Positions 35,846 through 48,174 of a stretch of 64,000 bases of DNA are shown here, piece by piece (within the stretch, counting starts at the first letter, position 1; every line of letters starts with the position of its first letter). The translations under genes were made by a program, and so were the position numbers. The notes under the pieces were generated by a model. It was not told the DNA's origin, ran no database searches, and was given only the letters and a program-made list of their open reading frames with translations. Location: the NCBI GenBank assembly GCA_019671005.1, contig CM033752.1:27040969-27104968 (forward strand). Reading direction: 5' to 3'. The stretch comes from Hibiscus mutabilis (Eukaryota; Streptophyta; Magnoliopsida; Malvales; Malvaceae).

Positions 35846-36664
35846 GACCTGCAGTACAAATAATCACATTCTCATCCTCTCATCAGCAACTACATCACAA
35901 TAATAAGAAGCAAAACAGGAAAACACGCATCAACACTATGATTTTCATTGTATACAAAGGTGAGCAGTGATTTTCATTGTTTACCCCAGTGCAGATGTCA
36001 AAATTTCTTTAGCACACATGAAGAATTTAAAAGGTTTATTCCTAGGGTTTCCAATGAGAATCTATATCAGCTCCTTGTAGAATAATAAAGTTGATGATTA
36101 GCGACAAGTTAACAACAAAATTATGTTTCTATTACAATGTTTACTTAAAAGATAAACCACAGCTCATACAATAAGTCAGAAACCAAGTGCCACTATTTTA
36201 CCTAGAAAACCTGCTGTTTTGCTTTGCTCTTGCATATCTAAAGCTAAATGGAACACAGGACGCAGACATCTAACCATTAATCTAAACATTCAAGAATTCT
36301 ACGAGAAGGACAGCATCATGATTCAACAAAATTCTAGACTAATATAACAGAAACCCTAATTCAACAACAAATTTATAAAGATTCTTCCGAAAATAAAATT
36401 GATAAGAAATTATATTTCTTCTAAAAAAAGTCTATAACTGTAACCGAGTTTCATGAAGGAACAGATAAATTAGCCTACCTCCATACCTAGAGAAAATCGA
36501 AGGGAAAAACTAACAAAACTAATGTCAAAATTTGAACGTAAAAAATGGTAAAAGAAATTCTTAAACAGGTTAAAATAATAGATGAGGAGAACAAATTAAT
36601 ATATACTCCATATAATTTGTAACTAAAAAATGACATAAAGCTTTTACTGTTTCTCTCTTTTTAC

Positions 36665-36750
36665 CAGGATTAAATTGAACGTATCGTCAGATCTGGAAAA
36701 TCGCCGGAAAATTTGGAATTGGCGGTTTCTGAATAGAAGGCGAAGGGAGA
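36665..36750 (-). other. Probable 5' non-coding exon of the VRN2-type gene
   Basis: CT-rich leader sequence ends at a good donor, TCCTG/GTAAAAAG (exon end 36665). The first coding exon has its acceptor (CTGCAG) at 35849-35850, three bases before the ATG. The leader contains no ATG, so the Met-Cys codons at 35845 would be the first start in the spliced mRNA if these two exons join directly. Confidence 0.6.
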
Positions 36751-36773
36751 GGAAGGAAGGGGAATTTGCTTTG

Positions 36774-36783
36774 TTTTATAAAA
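36774..36783 (-). promoter_or_regulatory. TATA-like box of the VRN2-type gene
   Basis: TTTTATAAAA on the minus strand, about 30 bp upstream of the proposed leader exon. Confidence 0.55.
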
Positions 36784-37096
36784 GGAAAAGGAATCAAAAA
36801 GAAAAATATAATAAATAAAGGTCGGTTTGTTTGTTAGGTTCGTTTTAACGGGAAAATTTACAAAACTCAATGATTGTTGTTTAGGCTGTTGGAGGGAGAC
36901 AGAGACAGTGCACTTATTGGGCTTAAAGGTTTGGCCCAATACAACTAACGACGACTGTAAGGCAAGTAATCTTTATGTAAAATATTTAGGACCATGTTCG
37001 GTGGCTTATGAAATTTATATGGGTCATTCGGTAATTGTTGTACCAATTTAGTCATACTATTAACTAACATATTAGCTTTTCGAATAATGTACGATA
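36784..37096. other. Upstream intergenic DNA of the VRN2-type gene
   Basis: This is the only non-repeat sequence between the VRN2-type promoter and the repeat block that starts at 37097, so any further upstream control would lie within transposon DNA. Two small overlapping frames here are not genes. Confidence 0.5.
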
Positions 37097-37563
37097 TGTT
37101 AGAACCATAAACATAGTTGACATGAAATTTAACCTAGGATATATCAGGCCAAATCACCAAAGACAATAAACTAGATGCAGAAACGTATATGAATCAATTG
37201 ATAAATTGAAAGTTTTGAATTTAGATGTTGAAATTTCGAATCTTTGATATTGGTATTCCAAAAAGATAGATTATCTCTTGACATAAAACTATCTGACAGA
37301 GAAGTAGCGAAAAACAAATTAACATATTTCTTGAGGATCATTACCTCTTTATATAATTGATTATGAAATCAGCTTTTAAGTATTTATAACTCTGTCTCTC
37401 ATCAATTTATAAATACAACTTACGGTATCTAGACTTTTATTTTCAAGATGCTTTAATACTCATGACACACCTAACATAATTGATCACTTAATTTTGTGTC
37501 ATACTTTATAATAACATTATACATTATACATATGTGCCCACAATTGCATATTTTAATCCAACA
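37097..37563 (-). repeat. Copia-type 3' LTR
   Basis: On the minus strand it starts TGTTGGATTA and ends GGTTCTAACA, 467 bp. Directly before it (minus strand) stands GCCCAAGTGAGAGAT, the polypurine-tract block typical of plant Copia elements, so this is a 3' LTR with internal sequence attached rather than a solo LTR. Confidence 0.75.
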
Positions 37564-37884
37564 ATCTCTCACTTGGGCAACATATGTTTCCTAACAAATG
37601 TAAAACCTTATATATGAGCTCAGAATTTGCTATCATATAATAGATATTCTATACTAATCTTGTTCATCAACTATATCCATATAGGGTCAAAGTAGTTTGT
37701 CATATTAATCATGACTAGATCCATCAATGGTCACATATATAAATACAATCAAAGTAGTTTTTGCCGATCTTTCCTGCTTTGGACCCTCGAATTGGATTTG
37801 GATACACAATTTTCGTTGTGAATTTTCTCATGATGATTAGCTCTGATTTGCGGTTGTCGGTGTTCTTTCAGTAGTTTGATCCCC
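37564..37884 (-). other. Remnant of Copia internal region
   Basis: About 320 bp upstream (minus strand) of the polypurine tract, cut off at 37885 by the next LTR. No protein motif remains. Confidence 0.5.
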
Positions 37885-39901
37885 TGTAACACCCCGAAAA
37901 CCGGGCTAGTATTTATTAGTGATTATAATAATTTAGAGCACTCTTTTGAATCTTTAAGAGAAGTATTTAGGACAATTGAATATAGTTAGTAAGTGAATTG
38001 TTAAGAATATAAAATTAAATGTTTAAGAGAGGGAAGGAAGAGAATGTTTTCTCAAACTAAAATATCATATTCTCCCCTCCATGTTATCACTGAAATCCTT
38101 CATGAGTAAAAGTTTGAGAAATTGCTATGGAAAATTTAGAATTTCATGTTTCTGATCATCAAAATTTAACTTTCTTTAACCATTTGGTAAGCCCAATATA
38201 TTACTTGAGTATATATGTATGTAATTCATGAAGTTAGAGTAGGAAATGCTTTGTTGATGGGCATGAATTCATGTTAATTAAGGCTACCAGTTGAAAATTT
38301 GGACTGGAAATTATTTTAAATGCTGCTGAAAATTGGATTGATCGAAATCCGTTTCCATGAGACATGAATGATTCTAGGATTGTCTTGTTGATGAAGGCTT
38401 TATGATAGATAAATGTTAGGAATTCATGTTTAGAGATTAAAGTGTTATAAATTAATTGTTGTATTAATGCTTCCATGACCAATTGTACAAGAGGAATTTA
38501 TATGTTTTTGAAGCATGAAAAAGGAAGCAAGATGAACCTTAAATTATGGCTGAAATTTTTGTAAATGGTTCAAATGATTGGAAGCTTTTGATTAACAGTT
38601 TGAAAGTGGGAAATTTCAGGTTGGTAAATTCTGCTTAGATTTTGTACATTGGTAGTAGGTTCGAAAAATTCACTAAAAATTCTACAAGTCAAATTAGAGA
38701 GTGATCCTTATATGTATAGAACTGTTTGTGAATCAAGTTTCGTTTACAACAGACGACAATCCATTTCGAGTTATATATTAAAAGATATGAATTTTTAAGT
38801 AAGAGAAGGTCAAAATTGGTTAGTAATTTGTTTTGAAATTTGTATCGGCAATAACTTTGTAAATTCACTAAAAATTGTATAAGAAGAACTTAAAGTTATG
38901 ATCTATATGGTTAGAAAGGTATTTGAGTTAGCTTTCTAAGGGTATAAACGGTGTGAAATTTCGATGAACAGAATGTAAGATACGAATTTTTAAATGAGTA
39001 CTATGCAATGCGCCTGGCAACATCACTTTAGGTGTCTTATTTAGAAAAAAAAAACTGCTTTTACTCAAAATGAACTAGGTATCTTGCCATATATGGCTGG
39101 AAAGGTCTATAAGTCTAGGTTTTAATGGCCCAATCGACTTAATTTTTTGATGTACGGATAAAAATCAGGAGTCAATTTAGTAAAGACGGTATGGCTGCCG
39201 GGTAACAGTTTTAAAGTTGGTTTCATATTTTTGAATGGTACGAGAGGTACTATGTGTTTTATGGATTGGTCATGATATTAAGTTTAATGAAACTAATGTT
39301 AATATAACTTGAAGCTTTAGATTAGTTAAGGTTTTGTAATTGGAATTGGATTGCTAAATTCACTATGTTAAAGCATGTTATTAGTTGAATTTATTAAGAA
39401 AGGTTGATATGTCTCTATGATTGTTATATTAAGATGCTTGATGTTTGAATGTAAGGATAATTAGTAAGTAAGCATTTAGACGATCATTTGAATGTTTGAA
39501 GTTGCTTTTGATGTATAGTTTCTTGATAAATTGCATCTAGACACAAGGAACATTGAAGAAACAAAGTTCCAAAGGGAAAACAAGTTCTATTTGTGGTCCA
39601 GGATATCCCGTAATTTCGGGATATCAAGTGAGCGTAGTTTATGCATTTGGATGACACGATGTCATCTTGATTTTTGTTTCCTATGTGTATAATATTTTCA
39701 GCTCATGAATATTTTTCATCGGCTCACATAGAGCGCTTTGGGGCTGCATTCATGGCATCACAAATTGGTAAGCTTCTTTGATAATTTAAGCATTGCATAT
39801 ACATCATGAGAGCATTGAATGCAGTGTTATGCTATGTCTTGTAATAGTGATAGTAGTGATTGATTAAATAAGTTTTGTTAGGAAGTTAAAAGGATAAAAT
39901 A
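37885..39901 (+). repeat. Gypsy-type LTR, left part, interrupted at 39902
   Basis: It begins TGTAACACCCCGAAAACCGG, a typical plant LTR start, and has no second LTR end before the insertion point. It shares blocks with the solo LTR at 54906-57683, for example AAAAGATATGAATTTTTAAG at about 38781 and 56112. Sequence after 60442 is presumably its continuation. A minus-strand frame at 38234-38482 is not a gene. Confidence 0.65.
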
Positions 39902-41385
39902 TGTAACCCCCTAAACCCGTCTATGCGTTAACCTAATTATGGGAGGTCACAACTCATACCAAACTTTCAATAAAAATATTTAGAATTTAAAGTCTCAAAA
40001 TGGGTAATAATTATATATCATCAAATATAATGCCAAACGTTTAATCTAAAACCATATCGAAATCTTAGTTACAAAATAATGCCACATTGGGCAAATTAGT
40101 AAAGTATACAATATTAAAATATAGACTCATGTCACTCTGATATAAAAAGTCTGGAAGATAGAAACATTGTATAAAAATATTTGAAATGAACGTGTCGATC
40201 CTCTAAGTGCCAAGTTCAAGGGTAACATATCCAGAAGTATCTGAAATGGAAAAGATTTAAGGGTGTGAGCCATGGAGCTCAGTGTGTTCCAATAAGTGAA
40301 GATAAATCATATAATATTTCAAATACGCATAAATCATTTCAATAAGTTACGCTATAAGGCAACCAAGTTTTTATTTAAAACCTAGCTACCCTCCCATCGA
40401 ACATCGATATACAGTCCCCCATGAACTGCATCCAGAAGGTCTTACCTTAGGCCCGTAGGCATAGGAACCTACCAAAGGGATGCCTTAGGTCCAAAAAGAC
40501 TTACCCTAAGCCTATTGGGCATAGGAGCTTAACCGAAGGATTTACCAACTGGATCAAGGCTGTACCTGCAGATACTTCAAATCATATCCCAATAGTGTAC
40601 CCCAAGTAAATCAATATACAATGTCATCATAAATCAATTGTCAAACATATATATAACTCAGTAAGGTATAAATTAGATGTCTCAATTTCAGATCAGACAT
40701 AGGGCATACTTTTAAACAGATAGGGTAGACATGCTTTCATAATAGAAAAATATTCATGTTCAAATCATAAAGCAATCTAGTATATATAGAGAGACATTCA
40801 GAGAAATCATTTTAATAGTTATTTAAAACAATAATATAGCACACACGAAACACACCTCAAAAAGCTGGTCAGAAAGGTCTACTGGACACCTTTCTTGTTA
40901 CGCTCTACAACGATACTAGATCCTAGATCATAACGGAACAAGGTTACTACAAAAATAATTAAATTCTAACTTAATAATTTTATTAGGTTTTTAAGATCAT
41001 ACGAGTAACTATGGGTGGGTGCTGGTGAGCAAAACGGGAGGAGCCAGGCTAAGCAGACGAACGGTCGGGCGAGTCTTGGTTACCTTTAATTACACAAGAG
41101 TTCATATTGGCCCTTTATTCAATAAAAACACCCCTAAATGAACAACTTAAAACTTATGCATGTTCGGGTTTGAGGTCAGATTTAGAGGCTTTTTGGCTAA
41201 AATTTCGTGAAACAAACTTTAAAAACAGACTCGGGACATCAAAAAATATAAAATATGGGTTTTCAAAAAAATTTAACTTTTTGGTCAAAGTCAACACTAA
41301 CGTCAACAGTCAACGCTAACGTCATCAGTCAATGCTGATGTCAGCAGTCAACGGTCAATGCTGATATTAACGATCAATGGTCAAT

Positions 41386-41560
41386 TGGTTGACTTGGGCG
41401 AGTCGACTCATTGAGTGGACTCGGTCGGGTTGACTCACTAAGTTGACTTAGTTAGGTTAACTCATTGAGTTGACTCGGTCGGGTTAACTCATTGGGTTGA
41501 CTCGGTCGGGTTAACTCACTGAGTTGACTCAGTTAGGTTGACTAGGTCAACAGGTCAGGT
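41386..41560. repeat. Tandem array of GAGTTGACTCGGTCGGGTTAACTCATT-like units
   Basis: Five to six imperfect units of about 30 bp built from GTTGACTC and GTTAACTC words. The other LTR (about 59430-59480) has only one or two units, so the array has expanded or contracted since insertion. Confidence 0.85.
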
Positions 41561-42375
41561 CAGATGGGTCGGACTGGTTGGGTTAGGTCATAACAGGCTG
41601 ACCCAATTGGTTTAAATAAACCAGGCCCGGTCTAACAAGCCAGTTCGGCTGGCTCAGCTTATTGGCCAGACCGAGTCTAAGGACTGTCCGACCAGATGGT
41701 TCGAGGGCCACCGTCTCAAGTGACTGAGAATTGCCCAAGACGGCGTGTGGTCGCCACGCGCGGCCAAACTGATTGAAAAGAACATCGAAAATGCCAGAAA
41801 TCAACCACAATTCACCTATTGCCTTAAATAGATCAAATTTTAATGGGAACCCTTACCGACTTACCTATATCGAAGATAAAAGGTTAGAACAATCGTAACT
41901 CTAGTAACACTTTAAATGGCGCTCGGCGGACGGACAGTGGGCAGGGTTTTGATCGGATCGACCTGAAGATGTCGATGATGGTGGTCGTGGCTTAAACGGG
42001 CGATGATCGACGTTGAAAAATGCAAAAAAAAATAGAGGAGGTTGCGGGGTTGTTTCTACCGGGCTTTCAACTGGAAGTTCACGACAAACGATGTGGCTTC
42101 GTCGCGAGTGGAGGGCAGGATCAGTGTCGGGGTAGAATAACGGTTCTATTGGTAAAGGTGATGACAGCTACGATGGAGCAGTAGATGAGGTCGGGCGGTC
42201 GAATGGTTTAAATGGTTAGGGAGATGAAGGGTTTACCGATTTGAAAAATTATGTGGTTGAATCGAATTAAAAGCCATGTTGGGGTGGTTGGGATATTTCA
42301 GTTTGTTTATTATTTTATTTACATGTATAGTACGGGAATGACTTAAAATCATATTGGTATAGCTAATAACCAAGA

Positions 42376-42448
42376 GCTTCTATAACTCAGTTGGTTAAAG
42401 CATGGGGTTGCCAACCCCAAGGTCACGGGTTCGAGAATTGGGGCAAGC
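42376..42448 (+). repeat. tRNA-Gly-like sequence in the LTR, copy 1
   Basis: A 73-nt stretch has a tRNA-like A box (TAACTCAGTTGGTTAAAGCA), a perfect 5-bp anticodon stem TGGGG/CCCCA around a TTGCCAA loop (anticodon GCC, Gly) and a B-box-like GGTTCGAGAAT. The acceptor stem does not close, so it is not a normal tRNA gene. A run of eight T follows at 42455-42462, a possible Pol III terminator. It lies antisense to the retroelement, at the start of its U3. Confidence 0.6.
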
Positions 42449-42481
42449 AATTCCTTTTTTTTCAACTTAAGGGTGTTAAAA

Positions 42482-42496
42482 CCTCCCCTTTAAAAG
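42482..42496 (-). other. Polypurine tract of element 3
   Basis: TTTTAAAGGGGAGG on the minus strand directly before the 3' LTR. Confidence 0.75.
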
Positions 42497-44736
42497 AATT
42501 TTTGTCCTCGAAATTTACCTGACTTGAACAGATATGGAAATTTCTCCCTCATCGATTCCTCGGTCTCCCAAGTAACTTCTACGGGGCTACGATTACTCAA
42601 CTGGACTTTAACCATAGGAATGCGTCTGTTCCTCAAAACTCTTTCATCAGAATCTAAAATCTGTATCGACTCCTCCTTATAGGATAAGCCTGACCTCAAC
42701 TCTACATCATGAACCTGGATGATGTGATTCAGATCCGGATGGTACTGCCTCAGCATAGACACGTAAAATACATTATGAATACGGCTAAGCTGAGGAGGCA
42801 ACTCAAGATGATAGGCAACCGGTCCAACTTTTTTCACAGTACGATATAGCCCAATGAATCTCGGACCCAATTTACCTTTATGATTAAATCTCAGAACTTT
42901 CTTCCATGGGGATACCTCCAGAAACACCTGATCACCGACCTCAAATTCAATATCTTTCCTCTTACGATCAGCATAAGATTTTTGTCGGTTAAAGGCCTCC
43001 CTCGGACGATCACAGATCAATCTGACAGTCTCTTCAGTCTCTTGGGCCAACTCTGGACCCAAAGTCTTCCTATCATACAACTCAGCCTAGCAGATAGGAG
43101 TACGACATTTACAACCATACAGAGCCTCATACGGTGTCATACGGATACTAGCTTGGTAGCTGTTATTATATGTAAACTAGGCTAAGGGCAAGAAATCTTC
43201 CCAAGTACCACGAAAATCAATCACACATCCCCACAACATATCTTTCAAAATCTAAATCACTCTCTCTGACTGACCATATGTGTGTGAATGAAAGGATGTA
43301 CTGAAATTCAGACGTGTACCCAAGGCTTCCTACAAAGCCTGCCAAAATTGAGAGGTAAACCTCGGATCTCGATTGAGATAATGGAAAAAGCCACACCGTG
43401 CAGTCTGACAAGCTTAGAGATATACAACCTAGCCAACTTATCCATAGAATAATAACCCAAACAGGAATAAAATGAGCAGACTTGGTGAGTCGGTCAACAA
43501 TCACCCAGACAAAATCTTTTTTAGAAGGAGTTAGAAGCAATTCGATAATAAAGTCCATCGTGATACGCTCACATTTTCACTCAAGAATCTTAATGGGTTG
43601 CAAAAGTCCCGACGGATGTTGATGTTCTGCCTTAACCTGCTAGCAAGTTAGACATCTCGACACATAATTAGAGATATCCTTCTTCATGCCCAAATAACGA
43701 TACATGTGTCTCAAGTTATGGTACATCTTGTCCCTTCCGGGATGTATATTATAAGGACTGTTATGAGCCTCGCTGAGAATGGCTTGCTTCAAGTTGGCAT
43801 CATCAGGAACACAATAATAACCCTTGAAGTACAAAACCCTATCCTGATTAAAAGTATAAACAAATGTGGATCCCTGCTCAACCTGTTGTATGATAGGAAG
43901 CAAGAAACAATCTAGGAACTGTTTGGCCTTAATCTCTTCGGCCAAGGTTGGCTTAACTTGCAACTCTGCCAGTAAACTGCCATCATCATAGATACTCATC
44001 CTGGAAAACAGAGATCTCAAGTCTGAAATGGCCTTGCGGCTCAAAGCATCAGCAACAATGTTGACTTTCCTCGGGTGATACTCTATCTCACAATCATAGT
44101 TCTTAAGAAGCTCAAGCCAACGATGTTGCCTCAGATTTAACTTCTTCTGGGTAAGAAGATATTTCAAGATCTTGTGATCTGTAAAAATATAGCACTTATC
44201 TCCGTAGAGATAGTGCCTTTAAATCTTTAAAGCAAAGACCACTGCAGCTAACTCAAGGTCATGGGTAGGGTAATTACACTCATGCGGCCTCAACTGTCGT
44301 GATACATAAATGACCATTTTCCTATCATGCATTAGAACACAACCAAGTCCAGAGTGCGAAGCATCGCTATAGACTGAGAAATCTTTTTTAGGTTCAGGTT
44401 ATGTCAAAATCGAAGCTTGGGTCAAAGCTGTCTTCAGTATCTCAAAGCTCTTCTACTGAGCGTTCGTCTAAACAAAAGGAACATTCTTCCTCAACAGCTT
44501 AGTCAAAGGGGCAACAATAATGGAAAACCCTCGATAAAATGTTGATAGTACCCAGCTAAATATAGGAAACTACGAATCTCTAAGACATTCTTGGGTTGCT
44601 TCCAACTAGTGATCGTCTTTATCTTACTTAGATCAACCTGGATACCTTAAGCAGATAAAACATGCCCCATAAATGTCACTTCTTTGAGCCAAAATTCACA
44701 TTTGCTCAACTTAGCATACAAACAATGTTCTCTCAA
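42490..44736 (-). pseudogene. Element 3 pol, C-terminal half: end of RT, RNase H, integrase, chromodomain
   Basis: From the upper end: RT thumb words (KLSKCEFWL, GYYQHFIEGFS), RNase H (VYSDASHSGLGCVLMHDRKM, THDLELAAVVFALKI and TDHKILKYLL), then the integrase H2C2 domain at 43640-44167 (HNSPYNIHPGRDKMY and YVSRCLTC). The integrase core (WVIVDRLTKSAHFIPV) is frameshifted between 43217 and 43558 and loses its second Asp block. The C-terminal part at 42490-43080 is open, with GDQVFLEVSPWKKVLRFNHK, VFYVSMLRQYHPD and a chromodomain-like end VKVQLSNRSPVEVTWETEES. Several codons are stops. Confidence 0.88.
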
Positions 44737-47700
44737 TGTAACCCCCTCGACCTGACCTAGTTGCAAGACCGAACCGAGCGAGCTACATTAGGTTTACCGA
44801 AGTAAACCATGGAGATGAGACTCAAAATGCGTCTATTTTTTTTTCTTTTTATCTTATCTAGATGCATAATTATTACATGTACATACTGATCACAAGTGAA
44901 AACTCAACTCAATCGGGCATCAAATTGACATCCAATTGAACACAATTGCAAGTTAGGGACCAAATTGCAATTTTAGAAAATCACAGGGACTTAACATATT
45001 TTTATGTTATCAATCTTTAATTAAGCAGGTTCATGTATACATACTGAAAAATTAGCTCAAAAGGATCATCCACACTCGTTCAAATGCAGGCACAACATTC
45101 AGGGACTAGAACGTAAGTAAACAGAACTTCAAGATATTCCAAATAACATATTTAACTACCATCCGTATCGGTACGGGTACACGCGTATCGGTACAAATTT
45201 GTTATCTTGAATTCCCCAGATTTTAGTGACCAAAATCCATTTCGATACGCCTACGCGTATCGAAACACCCCTCAATTAAACACTATACATTACTGAAACA
45301 GGTACCCGCGTACCGAAACGCTAGCCAAATTTGCCTTGGCTAGTACCAAAATGATTACCCGCGTACTGGTATGCTAAGCCTGGAATGGCTTATCCGTACC
45401 GAAACAGAGATACTCGTACCAGCACGCCTAGACCAGTAATGTCCATATTCACTAGTTTAGCATGCTTTCGAACATACCAAAACTTCCTAACATGCCTCTA
45501 ACATACATCCAACATATTCAAGGGTCAAACCACATCAAAACAACCCAGTTCCAACATCAATTAATGGCAACATGCTTCAATTGTAAATCTATAGGAATGC
45601 TCCCTAGAAAATCAATCAAGTAAAACATGAAACTTTAAACCATCACCACAAACAATCTATAATGGCCATTTACAAACCAAGAGCAACCAAATAAACTTGC
45701 TCAAACAGGGAGTTTAGCAAAACACCTCCCAAAACAACAACGGAAACCCCATTTCCCTTCTTACTTATATTCTAGTCCAAAAACATACTTTTGATACCAA
45801 GTATTTTTGTGATCCCTTGCTTCCCGATGCCTTCCGAGCCTTTAATTCTCTGCATTGATGGACAAAGAGAGCGTAAGCACACTAGGCTTAGTGAGGAGTA
45901 CTAAAAAACAACACACCTTCAACACATTAAAACCATTTTTTACAACACATTGAAATCCCATTTCAATCATCTTTTAAACATCATTTAAAACATTATCATG
46001 CCTTGAAAAAAATGCACTTAACATCTTTAAAAACCAACATATTAAACCATATGCAACATGTATCAATAACCAACAACAAATCTCATTGCTAAACCTCAAT
46101 TTAAGCCTTCTCATGCATAACAACCATATGCAAAGCTTAAAGAGTAAACATGTATAAATCACATTATACAGCATAAACCTTTCAATGATACATTAACAAT
46201 TATATTGGCTTACAAGTGATCATAACCAAGTTCCTTTACCAAAAATAGTTCATCGGATACATAGATTCAAACAAGTGTCCTCACAACACTTCAAGCCATC
46301 TCAACCGGAATAGCAATACAATCCCAATCGCGGTACATTACAATCGGGTACACTTACAACCTACAGGGGCACCAACCCCAATCATCAGCTAGACGCTTAG
46401 TCCACTAACAGGAGTTTACGGTACCATATAACCCCTCGACCATTAGGGTACTTGGATGGAGTTTTTGGTACACTAAATCAAAACCCTTCAACATCCAAGG
46501 TGACTTATTATAGTGTACTATCAATCCTATGGCTGGCCAACTATATCCGATAACAATTTTTAAAATCACATCACTTGCCAATATAATTCACCATTTACCT
46601 CACTGTTTTTACAAACATTAAACCAAACCATTTTCCAAGCAACAACACATGCTTAATAGTCAAGTATAAACCATATACTTACATGGATCACTTACCATGT
46701 GCATCCATCATCATTTCATGATCAAAAATAGTATCTCACATACTTTAAAACATGCTTAAACAGTAGGTACAATGTAAATCAAAACAAGTTCATAAAGCCA
46801 TTTCATAATAGCACGACCGAGAGAGAAAATCACGTCATACTTACTTCTGAGTTTAAACCATCGTTTCAAGCTCAGTTTAAACTCCCATAAACGACCCTTA
46901 AATCATTTCAAAGCAAAAATCCACGTTTTCACTCACCGATAAGCGAAACCTCGATTTGCAGACGCGAAATCAAGCATCTGAAGCCTCCAAGTCCTCACTG
47001 ATCACATCCGGATCGGCCTCTTCTGTTTTAACCAGAATACAACAGAGGATTAATGCATCTCAATGCATTCAAAACACTGCAACAACAAATCCTCACAGAC
47101 ATCCATAATCCTCTTACAATTACCCAATCACAACAACTGAAAACATCATCTAACTCTTTCCAAACACAATCCAGCCACAATCTATCAATCTAACACTTCC
47201 ATAATCATCAATCTACACCTAAAAACAAGATTAATTCATCCAAATACTCCTAGCAACATCACAACTCCACAAAAACACAAATCTAACAACCTAAACAATT
47301 AGAGATTCAAGAGTTTCGGGATTCCATTATTAAAAACGATTTATCAGCAATATAATACATCCAATATATGTTTAAAATCAATCCTCAACTCTGGAAAACA
47401 AATCCAATTCGAATCTTTCACTATTTCATTAATTTCACCCAACTAGATGAATTAATCACTATAAAAACACAAAATCAGTGTATAAATCATAAATCAAGGA
47501 TCAAATACTTCGGAATATCTATAAAGAACCATCAATAGAGGAGAAGAACAAACCTTACTTCTATTGTGTGATTTCTCCCTCAATTGATTGTTTAAAGCTT
47601 AAAAAAACACAAGAATTCAACGAGGTTTTGCAAAACAAAGATAAAGAATCAATTACAAATCAAGAAATTAAGAAAACAAGTCTCTCACCTCTATGATTTG

Positions 47701-48172
47701 ATGAAAACAAGAGTGTTTGGCAGAAGAAGTGGAGAGAAAAGTTGAGAGAAAAATTGCGTCAAATTTCTTTAAAACCAAATAACTAACTTTAATAACTAAA
47801 ATCCCTTTTAATTATCGTTTAAAGCACATGTTAAAATGGCTTAATTGAAAGGAGAAATCACCAGCAAAAACTTGGTAAAATAGCTTTGTAAAAATTCTAA
47901 GAATTTGATCCTTTTCATTTTAGTCACCTTTAAAAATAATTTTCAAAAATTACATTTTGGTCACTAGCCAAAATGTCACCCTCCAAAAGCCCATTTTCCA
48001 AAATTAATTTCACCAATATTTTTAATATATTAAAACATGATTTTTAACCATTTTCCATATTTTTATCTTTCATAAAAACATTTACTCCTAAATCCGACTC
48101 GAATTCCTAACCTGGTCCATCGGACCGTCTAACAAGCCTCAAAACTGCTAGGCCCAAAACCGGGGCGTTACA
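44737..48172 (-). repeat. 3' LTR of element 2
   Basis: 3436 bp, TGTAACCCCC to GGGGCGTTACA on the plus strand. It contains a cluster of CGTATCGGTACG/CGCGTATCG words around 45160-45430, similar in style to those in element 1. A polypurine tract (TTAAGTGGGGGAGAGT on the minus strand) follows at 48173-48188. Confidence 0.92.
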
Positions 48173-48174
48173 AC

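Larger units (their letters stand above)
39902..42480 (-). repeat. 3' LTR of element 3
   Basis: On the plus strand it starts TGTAACCCCC and ends GGGTGTTAAA. It includes a GTTGACTC-rich tandem array (41386-41560) and, close to its end, a tRNA-like sequence. Compared with the other LTR it is about 120 bp longer, partly because of the array. Confidence 0.9.

Noticed and set aside
42376..42448. Functional tRNA-Gly gene
   Set aside because: The acceptor stem does not pair and the sequence is embedded in both LTRs of a retrotransposon; kept only as a tRNA-like repeat.
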